Source of the DNA: Pratylenchus scribneri
Taxonomy: Eukaryota; Nematoda; Chromadorea; Rhabditida; Pratylenchidae
Direction: 5' to 3'
DNA: 64,000 nt
Assembly: GCA_030063045.1 (NCBI GenBank)
Contig: JAQSEB010000054.1
Location: 62,001 to 126,000 of the forward strand
Shown piece after piece: positions 22,733-34,400 of this stretch. Numbering within the stretch: position 1 is the stretch's first letter; each line of letters opens with the position of its first letter. Made by a program: the position numbers and the translations under genes. The notes below the pieces were generated by a model, which was not told the DNA's origin, did no database searches, and saw nothing but the letters and a program-made list of their open reading frames with translations.

Positions 22733-24055
22733 GAGTGTTGGCGCCGGCAGGACCATCAAAGATGTGTGCTCACTTGCGAATATCGATTGATTGACTGACT
22801 GACAAACAAACAAAATTGACATGATGCTCCATAACTAATCAATATTTTATATATCATTAATGTTTTTGTTAGGCGGCGCAGGTTGCCTATTTTTGCATTG
22901 TTTTTTTGACCTAACCCATATCCATATATCAATCCCAATCCCAACATAATTTTTATCGACGCATATTACATCACTTTCATTTTTTAAATTTTATCATCAT
23001 GGTCGCATTCTTCACACAGATAAAAATAAATATTCAACTTTTTTTTAGTTAAAATTTAATATTATATAAATTAGTAGGTAGGGGAAATATAGCTAAAATT
23101 TTTTTAATGGTTTAGAAGTTTATCCTAAACGTATATAAAGCTGTACTTTGGTGAATGGATGTGATAGATCTCTTCAAGACTGGTTTAATCAATCCTAACT
23201 TTGTTGACATGATGCGCGAGATCGAATTAGCTCAGTCGGTTAAACCGCCCAGTTTTTCTCGGGTCGACGGTTCAATACCCTGTAGCGGCAAATCATTTTT
23301 CTTAATTAGATGAATATTAAATAAATTTGGACCAAAATGTGGTTTAAACCTTTTAAAACCCTTTAATTGTTGACCAAACCATAACCAAATTATATACCAT
23401 TCAATGCGTTTTGACCACAGCTCTATCCAATTTTGGGTATATTTGGTTTGTGAATTTGTGGGACAATCCCCTTATATATTTATTTTGGCACACATTTTTC
23501 GGCAATTTTTTCAATACAATCCAAATTATATAGCAAATTTTATAAAATTTTATTTTCAAAAGAACACAAATAAATGAGTTGTGAAAATGTAAAAAATAAA
23601 CAAAACTATATTGTGAAGGTCAGAGGCGGTGGGGAGTGGGATTGGGCCTTGAAAAAACATTAAATATGAAGGGGGAGAATAAACTTTGCACATCTATATT
23701 TATTTTATACCCTATCCTACATATCAAAAATACATTTAAATGATGAGACTGGCGGCTATTGCACAAAAATGTGGGTGAAAAAAATAAAGGTCAAAGTGTG
23801 GAACGTAAAAAACATTCGTACATATAATAATTTTTTGGGGTGGACATCTTTGGTGGTGGATTTAAACCAGTTCATCACTTTCATCCATTTTCTTTGTTTA
23901 TTTATTTATTTGTTGTGGGAGTGTTCATTTTGGTTTGGCAAAGGCACTTCAAATAGGAAGAAATAGGAGCGCCGTTTTTTTTTGGTTGTTTTTGATGTCC
24001 AACTTTTTCGTTGGACCGGGAATTTGGGTGAAGTCAAAAATGTTGAAGCCGGCAG
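22733..24055. other. Intergenic region with a tRNA-like relic and an R1 fragment
   Basis: Lies between two convergent gene ends. It holds the tRNA-like sequence at 23218-23294 and a partial R1 copy at 23325-23470. The remainder is AT-rich with no supported exon. Confidence 0.5.
23218..23294 (+). pseudogene. tRNA-like relic
   Basis: TTAGCTCAGTCGGTTAA matches tRNA box A and CGACGGTTCAATACC matches box B at the right spacing. The acceptor stem does not pair and the T stem has two mismatches, so it is a decayed tRNA or a tRNA-derived repeat head rather than a working tRNA. Confidence 0.55.
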
Positions 24056-27000
24056 CTATTTTTTATGCCGGACCGCCGGTGTTGATTGATGGGAGCTGGC
24101 TGGAGTGTTTGAGCGAGAGGAAATGCCACCAAAAGTGGGCATGGCCGCCGATGAACTGCTGCCCCTTCCCGTGCTTGACGCCGAACTGTTTGAGCCGGAT
24201 ATGAACAGCTCCGGCTTGCTGTGGTGCAGGAGAACACCGGGACCTAATATGGATTAAAAATATAATTTTAAATATATTGAAATTTAGGATTTTTTGAAAA
24301 ATTGAAACCTAAGTTTTTGAAAAACTGAAAATTAAAATTTTTGAAAAATTGAAACCTATGATTTTGAAAAACTGAAAATTAAAATTTTTGAAAAATTGAA
24401 ACCTATGATTTTGAAAAACTGAAAATTAAAATTTTTGAAAAATTGAAACCTATGATTTTTGAAAAACTGAAAATTAAAATTTTTGAAAAATTGAAACCTA
24501 TGATTTTGAAAAACTGAAAATTAAAATTTTTGAAAAATTGAAACCTATGATTTTTGAAAAACTGAAAATTAAAATTTTTGAAAAATTGAAACCTATGATT
24601 TTTGAAAAACTGAAAATTAAGGTTTTGAACTGAAATTTAATGTTTTGAAGCAATTTATATTCAAAAAAATTACCTCCAAGTGTTGGCTGCCACATCTCAT
24701 AGCCATCCTTCCGAAGCTCCTCTTTGATCATGCTCAACAGAGTTTGCGATGTCTCTGAGCAAAATTCAGATTAATTAATGAATTAATTCCATTAAAAAAT
24801 TTTACCTGGTTTCAAAAATGCAAATAGACATCCTCCACCGCCCGCCCCAGTCATTTTTGGATGGATTCCGTACCTTCCACTAATCAATAAAAATTAATAT
24901 TTTAATATTTCGTATTTTTGACTCACAGCAATGTGCAAATTTGATCAACTTTTGCATGGCCGACACCTAAAAATATACAAAATTAATAAATATTTGAAGA
25001 GATAGAGATTTGCCCAACTTGACGCCGTTTAAAATAACTCATCAAGGAATGAACCAATTTTAATGATTTTGCTATCAAATTAAAGAGCAGACTTTTGGCT
25101 ATCCAAAGAAATTAATTTTATTAAAATTGGTTCAGAATTGATGGAATTGTGCCTAAAAAAACCATTGAAAATTTCGCAAATTCATAGTAAAGGTCATTGA
25201 AAATAGGTTTTTTTTGGCCATAAATCAATCAATTCTGAACAAGTTTAAATAAAATTAATTTTATTTGATAGCCAAAAGTCTGCTCTTTAATTTGATACCA
25301 AAAAGATCAAAATTGGTTCACTTTTTGATGAGTTATTTTAAATGGCGCGCGACAAGTTCGGATGTATCCAGCGGACTTACCCAACGTAATCAACAGCTGA
25401 TTATTCATTCGGCAAAGTTCATTGAGCCGATCAAATGTGTCCGTCAGTTCATTTTTCTCAATCCTTGCCGTTCCCGTTGAGAGGCCACTCACTGCGGATG
25501 CATTTGAGCCACGTTTTCCGCCGGCCACGTAGGAGGAGCCGGCGATTGAAGATGACCGACCACCGCCCAGTGAAGATGGTTGCAGATTTTGATGGTGATG
25601 GTGACTGCCATGATGGCTTCCGGTGCTGTTCTGCTGGGGTAAATATAATGGTGAATTTTGTAGAATTTGGTGCAAATTTAACCCGAAAGAAAAAGAAGGC
25701 TTGGTAAAAACGTTTAAAATTCTCTTAAAAAAATCAAAAAAATTTTAAAGAATTCTGAATAAAAAAATTTTTTGGCTTCCCGTGCTGTTCTGTTAGTCAA
25801 AATTGTGCATTTTAATAGGAGAATTTGGTACAAATTTAAGCCTAAAAGAAAAGACTTGGTAAAATGTCAACAACAGGGACGTATTTAGGGGGGGGGGGGG
25901 TACACAGGGTACGTACCCCCCCCCCCCCCCCCAACGGGGGAAGTGGGGGTAAAAAAAAGTAAAGGGGGGACCCTTCTGTGGTAAAAATTTTTCGCTGCGC
26001 GGCTATTTTTCTCAAATTTTTCGATTTTTTTTACATGCGTACCCCGCCTGACCCCGGTACCCCCTCCAAACAAAAATCCTGGATACGTCCCTGGTCAACA
26101 ATTTTTTAAAATTCACTAAAAAATTTTTAAAAATTCTAAATTCTAAATAAAATTTTTCTTATAGAATAGAAAAGATTCTCATCTCTTAAAATATGTTAAT
26201 TTCAAAATTTTTTATTCATATTGTACACCAATTAAATGTGATCAAAAAATAACTTTCTGAAAGAGGAAAGGTTTTCTAAAGGAAAAAAATTGTGGACTGA
26301 ATTTTTAAAATTTTTCAAAAATTTAACAATAAAAATATGGTAATTTTAAAAAAATGGATTATTTTAATCATTTGCTAATTGCAATTTATTTTTAAAAATT
26401 TTTGTATTAATAAATTAATAATTAATTCTGATTTTATATAATTTTATTTTAAATATAATATTTTCTGAATTTTATTCCTATTTTCACCATCACTTTTATG
26501 ATACCGTACCTGTTGATGAACAACATCCACTCCGTCCATCAATTGCGGTGTTCTGCCCCCATTTTCCAACGATCCATTTTCACCGTTTCCTCCATCCGTT
26601 GTGCCTGCGGGCACATTCAAAAGATGAATTTGCCTTTGCAGAATTTTTACTGCCTCATAAGCCAACGCATCGATTGTGTCAAAAATGGGCTCCACCACCG
26701 CAGGGTATTTTCGATAATTTTCCTTGACAGTTTGAACCTGAAAATATTGACAAAAAAATTATTATTGATTTTTAATTTGTAAAAAATTATTGATTTTTTG
26801 GTAAAAATTATTGATTTTTTGGTAAAAATTATTGATTTTTAATTGGTAAAAATTATTGATTTTTAATTGGTAAAAATTATTGATTTTTAATTGGTAAAAA
26901 TTATTGATTTTTAATTGGTAAAAATTATTGATTTTTAATTGGTAAAAATTATTGATTTTTAATTGGTAAAAATTATTGATTTTTAATTGGTAAAAATTAT

Positions 27001-28519
27001 TGATTTTTAATTGGTAAAAATTATTGATTTTTTAAATTGAATTTACCATTCGCGATGTATTTCTTTCCACTCTTGAATTGATTAGAATAACTTTGAGGTC
27101 TTGAATGCTGAAATGAATAATGTAAAATATATATTAAAAAATTGAACTATTTAATTTGCCGAAAAACCGGTTCAGTGGTTTATCCTAAACCCATAAACCT
27201 TATACCCAATCGATAGATCTCGTCAAGACGCATCATTTGAATATGTTTTGGCTTAGGTTTAACCAATTCTAAATCTAGTTTTGAACCATTAAACCAAAAT
27301 GTGGTTTAAACCGTTTAAAACCCTTTAATTGTTGACCAAATCATAGCCAAATTATATGCCATTCAATGTGTCTTCTTGACCAGCTCTATCCAATTTTTGG
27401 GTATATTTGGTTTGTGAATGTGTGGGACAATTTTGGACTATTTTTTTCGACAAATTAAATACATATTCCCATCAAAAAACAACCAACTTTTGCAAATTTT
27501 CAATCCGCTTCCCCGGCGTATAGCTGGCAATGCCGCCTAATTAAATTTGGTGTAATATATCCAAAAATATCCGTAAAACTAACCATATGTACAAATGGCA
27601 GCATCCAAGCCGGATGCCCTCCCATGGATCAAGGATTCGGCAGCAGAAGACCATTTTCTGATCTACAAAAAATGATATTTAATACCGTATTTTCTCTATT
27701 AGTAACCCCGGGGCTACTATTTTTCAAAGACCCAAAAAAGGGCTTTATTAGAATGAGGGGCTATTATTAGAGGGAGAGGTCTCTTGTATTTTTTTAACAT
27801 TCCAAGTTGGGGGAGGGGGTACTATTAGAGTGTAGTTTCTAATATGGAGGGGGGCAATAATAGAGGAAAATGCGGTAAATTGGTGTCCTTCTTCTTTACC
27901 ATGTCCAGATGTGCCTCATCCCAGCCGAGGGAATCGTCGGAGTCAACGGAAATGCTTGGTGGTGGAATTAGGCCGGCTGTTTGGAGCAAAGCTGCGGCAA
28001 TGCAAACGCAATAGGCTCCTAAAAATTTGAAATTTGGTGAATTATTGTGTTCTTTAAATATAGTATTTTATCTATAAATGTACTGTAAAATATATATAAA
28101 AATGCCTAAAATTATTTATTAAAGCCGGAAAAAATAACTTCCTCTGAGAGGATTCGAACCCGAGACCTAAATTTTGGTAACCGATAAAGGTTTTGTACTT
28201 CGTTTTTGTGTTCTAAATATACTGCATTTCGTCTAGAAAAGTGCTATAGAATATATAATAATGTACAAATGTGAATCAAGCCCGAAAATTACTCTACAAC
28301 GGTTTTGAACCTATGACCCCAAATTTTGAAAAATGAGTTGAAAATTCAGAATTTTTAGTAAAAATCTTCCTTCTTTAGGTAAATAAGCTAGCCTAAAAGA
28401 AAGCCCTAATCTAAGTAAGAGCAAAACCCAAAAATGAATCAATAAATCTACCGGATGATCCGAGTCCAACGCATGATGGCAATTTGAAGCGGACGGTGAC
28501 TTTGACTGCCAGGAGATCC
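24056..28519 (-). CDS. MVK: Mevalonate kinase (N-terminal exon not found)
   Basis: Exons 28452-28519, 27900-28018, 27584-27662, 27488-27536, 27047-27107, 26510-26737, 25381-25633, 24927-24966, 24806-24879, 24674-24754, 24056-24243; every phase agrees. GHMP-kinase motifs are visible: LPSCVGLGSSGAYCV (ATP loop), IHGRASGLDAAICTYG, ILINSRVERNTSRMV, the GVGHAKVDQICTLLGRYGIH region and KMTGAGGGGCLFAF (motif 3). A family-typical LGGPGVLLH end is followed by an unusual Ser-rich tail ending AVRHKK. A Ser/Gly/His-rich insert of about 45 residues (exon 25381-25633) is absent from human MVK. The enzyme phosphorylates mevalonate in the isoprenoid pathway. The first visible exon starts mid-codon. The expected N-terminal part (PGK..LFGEH type motif) was not seen between 28520 and 31445. 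Confidence 0.9.
24290..24645. repeat. ~45 bp tandem repeat in the last intron of mevalonate kinase
   Basis: Seven to eight near-identical units of TTTTTGAAAAATTGAAACCT then ATGATTTTGAAAAACTGAAA. The copies are so alike that the array must be young or homogenised. Confidence 0.9.
25018..25346. mobile_element. R3 hairpin MITE, copy 1
   Basis: GCCGTTTAAAATAACTCATC at the left is inverted as GATGAGTTATTTTAAATGGC at the right. The arms of about 150 bp include AGAGCAGACTTTTGGCTATC and GATAGCCAAAAGTCTGCTCT. It is in a mevalonate kinase intron. The other copies are 31622-31946 and 63358-63684. Confidence 0.85.
25874..26093. mobile_element. hAT-like MITE with perfect 8 bp TSD
   Basis: 220 bp bounded by CAGGGACGTATTTAGG and its near-inverse CCTGGATACGTCCCTG. 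The flanks 25866-25873 and 26094-26101 are both GTCAACAA, an exact 8 bp target-site duplication. The 8 bp TSD and CAGGG-type ends suggest the hAT superfamily. The inside has G and C runs and a TTTTTCGCTGCGCGGC segment shared with other elements here. It is in a mevalonate kinase intron. Confidence 0.9.
26755..27035. repeat. 24 bp tandem repeat in a mevalonate kinase intron
   Basis: About twelve copies of AAAAATTATTGATTTTTAAT plus TGGT, nearly identical. Confidence 0.92.
27168..27435. repeat. R1 interspersed element, copy in mevalonate kinase
   Basis: Near full-length R1: TGGTTTATCCTAAACCCATA at the left, GGTTTGTGAATGTGTGGGAC at the right. The ends are imperfect inverted repeats of each other. 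Confidence 0.8.
27685..27882. mobile_element. R4 small TIR element, copy 2
   Basis: TACCGTATTTTCTCTATTAG at the left and TAATAGAGGAAAATGCGGTA at the right are inverted. The arms contain paired CCCCGGGGCTACTA-type segments. Confidence 0.75.
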
Positions 28520-28699
28520 CTGAATTTGATTAATCAATTAAAATCGATGAAAAATAGGCGAATACAATGCACAATTAATTAATTAATTAATTAAATATAA
28601 TGGATTTGGAATTTTGTTTTGTTAATTAATTTTAAACAAAAATAAAACATTTTGTAAACTTAATGATTTGATTAATTTAAACAAAAAACATTGTAAATC

Positions 28700-28897
28700 T
28701 ATCGTATATTCCTAATATTTAGCCCCCTCTCTGTCTCTTCTAATAATAGCCCCTTTTGAGGATTTTTAAGGAGAAAAAGGTGTTTTTTTGTCTATTTAGA
28801 GGGAAGAAGCCTCTTCTCCAATAATAGCCCACTTTAAATAGTCTCTGAAAATAGTAACCCTGGGGCCATTATTAGGAAAAATACGGCAAATTTCGGT
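28700..28897. mobile_element. R4 small TIR element, copy 3
   Basis: AGCCCCCTCTCTGTCTCTTC at the left side and GGGGCCATTATTAGGAAAAA at the right, ending near ATACGGCA. More diverged than the copies at 27685 and 43328. Confidence 0.6.
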
Positions 28898-29149
28898 TAT
28901 TTTACCATATTTTTCCTAATTTTGGCTCGGCTTTGAGTGGGGGCAGCAAAAAAAAGCAAAGAAAAATAAAGCAATTCGCTTGATTGAAGATTGACTGACT
29001 GACTTATTCCCAAATTGGACAGGACACACAGAAGAGGTTGGTCCCGAAAGCAAAAGGTTGTGGCCACAAGGCCAAAAAAGAAAGGATTCGGCCCAAAATT
29101 AGATGGAAGAATTCGCCCACAAATTTACTCTTTTTTTTGCAAATTTATG

Positions 29150-29705
29150 GGGCGTAAATGTTGAGGGCAAATTCCAATCGATTGATGGGGAAGAAGTAGG
29201 GCAAAATAGAAAATATGCCCGCACATTTATTGGCATTGGCACTCACCCTTTCCTCTTTTTACCTTTCATCCGAGACACACGGTGAGGTGGTGGACTTATG
29301 AGCGTGAATTGTGGGGGATGGGGCCTAGGGAAGGGGGCACATTTTTGAAGACAAAAGGAAGCGTTTTTTCTTGGTTTCTATAAGTCGGCATTACCTTACC
29401 AAGACAGCAAAATATGAAGAAAAGGATGTTAAATTCGTGATTAGCTCCCTAAATTACTTTGTTAGGAAGCGATTTTCATAATTTTTGGTTGGGGTGGCTC
29501 ATTCATAACGGAAATGTTCTGGGGGCAAATTCCAATCGATTGATGGAAAAGACAGGAAAATGCCCGTACATTTATTGGCGTTAGCACTCTCCCCTTCCTT
29601 TTTACCTTTCATCCGAGACCGACGGTGAGGTGGTGGACTAATGAGCGTGAATATGTGAAGGACTAGGGGGCACATTTTTGAAGACAAAAGGAAGAGGAAA
29701 AATGC
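29150..29705 (+). repeat. Diverged direct duplication of ~190 bp
   Basis: Both copies contain GGGCAAATTCCAATCGATTG, then ACATTTATTGGC, TTTTACCTTTCATCCGAGAC, GGTGAGGTGGTGGACT and GGGGGCACATTTTTGAAGAC. The copies start about 365 bp apart and are separated by about 175 bp of other sequence. Confidence 0.85.
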
Positions 29706-31445
29706 CCCAAAAGATATGGAAGTGTGAGGATGCCAAAGGCGATGGAGGCATTTACATATTCTCCTAACTAAGGCTTTTGGCACCCAACCACTCATTTTTT
29801 CCAAAAAAATGGGCAAAGGGGAGGGCCACGGATTCCCAAAGGGTTTGGACCAGCAGCCACCGCCGTCGTTTGGTTTTTGTGATGAATCGATTTGGGATTG
29901 TTGGCAAATTGTGTGTGTGTGAATTGCTGTGCCTAAAGGAAAGAGGGGAGGGGGCATAGGACGGACACGAAAGTGAAGGAGGAGGAGGATTTTCCCCCGC
30001 ACAAAACCGATGGCGGAAGAAGGGGTGGAAGAAGTGGTGGAAGATTGGGGAAAGGAGGAAAACTGCCGGCTGCCACCACTGAAAAAAATGCGGAACACCC
30101 AACACACGGACAATTTGTTCGAAAGAAGGATGGGGGACGGAAATTGTCGGTAGGCGCCCCCGGCGGTGGGGCGGCCAATGAGTGGAAGGAATGGTGGAGG
30201 AAGAGGAGTTTTGGTGGCCGCCGTGTGGGTAATTCCTCCACATCTTCCCAATACACAGCCCCTGGGGCGCCATTGGGCGGCCGGCGCCAACCAACCAACG
30301 ACGACGCGTTGGCAGCCAAAGCCAAAGCCAAGAAGAGGATGGGGATGGGATGGGGCCAAGTGATGAGGACAACGGCGAATGCCTCTGCTGGCTGAGGGGT
30401 CCCCAGAGGCCCAGCAGAGAGAATCCAACTCTGCCCTTAATGCTTGGCACTGCTGGCATTGGCTGGGGTTGTGCCGTGAAAATGGGAAGAAAAGAGGGCG
30501 AAATGTGGAGGAAATCGATGGCTTGGCCAATGGCACCCACCACATCCCCCACTTCCACGTTTTGGCCGCCGCCCATCAGCCCAGCAGCCCGCAGAGGCAA
30601 AGGCCAAATGCTTCCATGCTGGGGCAGCATTTTTTTTCTCCGGCCATCTATTTTATGTTTGGAGGATTCGATGGTGGAAAACTGACTAAGCACATCTCTA
30701 AATGCCAAAATAGGGAAAAGTGGCGAAGAAATGCCGCAGGGCAAAATGCGCCGATCCATCAATTCATTCATTCATTCAAATGTGTTCCATATTTTGCAAA
30801 GTTTGACAGCCGGACTATCTCAATTTGGCCAATTTTGGCGAGTAAATTGGCAGGGATGATATTTTATTAACCGAAAAGAGTATTGAAATTGCCAAAAAAT
30901 AGAATGTATAATGCCAAAATTATAAAATGGTTTAAGGGTCTGGGATAAACCGCGGACCGTTACAATCTTTTCGGTATTTTTAATACTATTTTCGGCAATT
31001 TCAATGTTTTTTTTGGCAAATTAAATATATATTTCCCAATTGGCAATCATCAAGAACTAAAAAATATACGCAGGAAAATGGATGGAATGGAATTTTTTGA
31101 CCAACAAGTGGCAATTTGGGGGAAAAACACAAGAAGCATAGGCATTTGGGCACAAAAATAAACGAAAATGGGGAAAAATTGGTTTTCCAAGAGAAAAGGA
31201 AAGGGAAGGGGACTATTTTGGTGGAAATTGGAAAGAAATTGGGTATAAGGTTGGTTGGATTGGGTGAATGCCGGTGAATGGGAATGGGAATGGGTCGAAT
31301 TTCGTCTGGAGAGGCTTCTTTGGGGGTTCTTGGCTTTTCCTTTTCTTCTTCCTCTTCCTTCCTTCCCATTTCCCCAGCAATGATGGCTGATTTGCATTTG
31401 AGTATTGAGTGTTCGAGTAGTTTTGGCCTTTTCTTCCTTTTTTCT

Positions 31446-34400
31446 TCAATTTATTTTCGCCTTTTGTTCTTTTTGGTCTCGCCGCAAATAGGTTCTCGTG
31501 AAGAATTGCACAAATAGAAGGGCAAAACTGATGTAAATGGCAAATGCCAATGACAGATTGGCCCAACTTTGTTGGCATCTAAAAACCAAAACATTAAGTG
31601 GCATATTGTTATGAATGGAATAAACGCCGTTTAAAATATCTCATCAAGGACTGAACCTATTTTGACAAATTTATTATCAAATTAGAGTGCAGACTTTTGG
31701 CTATCAAATGAAATTAATTTTATTTAAATTGGTTCAGAAATGATGAAGTTATGGCCAAAAAACCACCGGCAATTTTGCTAATTCATTGTAAGGGACATTT
31801 TGATTGGTTTTTTTGGCCATAACTTCATAAATTTTGAACCAATTTAAATAAAATTAATTTTATTTGGTAGCCAAAAGTTTTCTCTTTAATTTGATACCAA
31901 AATCATCAAAATTGGTTCTGTTCTTAATGAAATATTATAAACGGCGCCAAGTTGTCCAATCTGGGCTTAAATTGGCATACGCACCTTTTGCCGTCCAAAA
32001 GTTTCAGTTTCATTACGAAAAGTGAGACGGCAACGCCCAAAAACATTTGCCCGGTTTGAATGCTGGTCACAGTCATTGCCAACCATTTTGGAATCTTCAG
32101 ATTCGCTGATTTTGCCGTATAATACTTAAAAACGGAGGGAAGAAATAATTTAAAAGTGCCTAGGGGAAAATTGAGTATCCTCAATTGTGTTTTTGGCTTA
32201 TATCTCAAAGAGGCAATGGCCAATTTAGGAAGGCAATATACCTTTAGAAAGCCCAAAGTGCCCTCTACAATTTGGCCTTTTAAATTTTACTAATTCCAGG
32301 ATTTATAAAAATTTACACGTCTTTGAGTGGAATAAACCCGAATATTTGTTTGCTGAAGGAAAACCACTTATTTTATGAATTATTTTAACATTTCGAGACA
32401 ATCTCCCAATTCAGAAAGTGCCTTTTAAAAACAACATTTCCAATGAAACATTTTAAGTGGGTGCAAATGCCCCCACGTTCCAAAAATTAAGTGGACATGG
32501 CCAAGGCGGTGGAATCAATCTGGAAATGAACATTTATATTCGTTAGATTTAAGCAAATTGCATATGCGTTGGAGGGGTACAAAATGGCCCCGTTTTCGTG
32601 GCTCTTTCCCAGCAAAAAATGACTGGACTCTATCGCCGGCTGAACAGCTATTTTTATAAAATTAAACTGTCTATTAAATAAGTCAATTAATAGGTCACTG
32701 GCAGTCTGCTTCAACCAAAAATTTGTTGTATCTAATCTGATTAGATACAATAATTTTTGGATGAAAGCAGACGGTCAGTGGCCTATTAATTAATATATAA
32801 ATCGACAATTAGATTTTATAAAAATAGCTGTTCATTTGGGTTAGAGTTCAGTCATTTTTTACTGTGAAAGAGCCACGAAAACGGGGCCATTTTGTACCCG
32901 TCCAACGCATCTGCGATTTGCTTAAATCAAATGCATTTAATTGTGCATTTTCAGAGTAATACAATTTCAATTTTTATTCATATTCCATAATTTTTGGAAC
33001 GTGGGTGCACATGAACCCGCTTAAAATCTGGCTGTAATTGGGAAAGGCAATGCTTAGTTTTCGGCTCAATATTATTGAAAAAGCCGCTTATTTTACAAAA
33101 TTATTTTAACATTTCCAAAAAACAATTAGAATTTGCCACTTTTTAGAGGACATTTTGGGCTTTCAAATGGCATATCGCCTTCCTGAATTGGTTGCTTCCT
33201 TCACGGAATATGGCCAAAAAATGGCTTCAGGGTACTAAATTGTCCAATTTAAAGGAAAATGGGCCTACCGTATACATTGCGGAATGGGCCAAAAAGCTGA
33301 AAAATGAATAAAATTTATCGAAAAATACTGAATTTTTCTCCTACTTCATGGAAATGAATGCCTGTCCGGGTGCGGTATGTTCAGTGCCGGAATGGATTGT
33401 GTAGACCAAAACGGCGGCATGATGATAATAATGGAGGAATTAAAAGGGGGAAAGAGGGGAAAATGATCAAAAAATTGAACAAAAAACACTCAAAATTAAT
33501 GGCCTTTTGCGGAGAACAATGAACAGGGTATCGCCAAGTTCAACGAATTTGGAAATTGCAAAGAGAAGGGACCGGAATTGGGAAGGAGAATTTTGGGGTT
33601 TAAAATATTTGGATGGAATTACCAAAAGGCGGCCACACTGTCGGCTGAAAATAAAAAAGGATGATATTATAATTTGGTGAAAAAAATGCTGAAAATGCCT
33701 AAAAAGAATACATAAATGCCAAAATAATTAAAATGGTTTTTGATTTATTGGTTTATCCCACATATTCACAAACCAAATATATACAAAATTGGATAGAGCT
33801 GGTCAAGAAGAGGCATTGAATGGTATATAATTTGGTTATGGTTTGGACAACAATTAAAGGGTTTTAAACGGTTTAAACCACATTTTGGTTTGGTCAACAA
33901 TTAAAGGTTTTTTTAAACGGTTTAAACCACATTTTGGTTTGGTCAACAATTAAAGGTTTTTTTAAACGGTTTAAACCACATTTTGGTTTGGTCAACAATT
34001 AAAGGTTTTTTTAAACGGTTTAAACCACATTTTGGTTTGGTCAACAATTAATGGGTTTTAAATAGTTTAAACCACATTTTTAGTTTTTGGTTCAAAACTA
34101 AATTAGAATTGGTTAAACCCAATCCAAAGCATTATCAAATGATGCGTCTAGACGAGATCTATTGATTAAATTTAAGGTTTAATTGATCGAGAATAAGTTA
34201 CTGAACCATTATAAACCACTTTATCATTTTCAATAGTCTTTAGCAATATCAGTTTTTTAATATTTATTGTAAAAATAATGCTTTATCCACTAAACTTTAG
34301 TGACTAAAGTTTGTAAATAAACTAATCATTTTTTTCGTAAATTAGTGAACAAATGAAACTCACGATTGCAAGAATGGCAAATGGCATATGGTAGTCCTTG

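Larger units (their letters stand above)
28520..31445. other. Region between mevalonate kinase and the elongase
   Basis: No supported exon. It holds an R4 copy (28700-28895), a diverged direct duplication (29150-29340 and 29515-29705) and a GC-rich stretch 29770-30640 where long overlapping open frames occur on both strands. These frames lack splice-consistent continuation or any motif I know. The missing first exon of mevalonate kinase should be here if the gene is intact. Confidence 0.5.

Noticed and set aside
29499..30771. Long overlapping minus-strand open frames of 348 and 335 codons
   Set aside because: They overlap in different frames, are Pro/Ser/His-rich from local GC-rich composition, have no recognisable motif, and comparable frames exist on the other strand. 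Probably non-coding.
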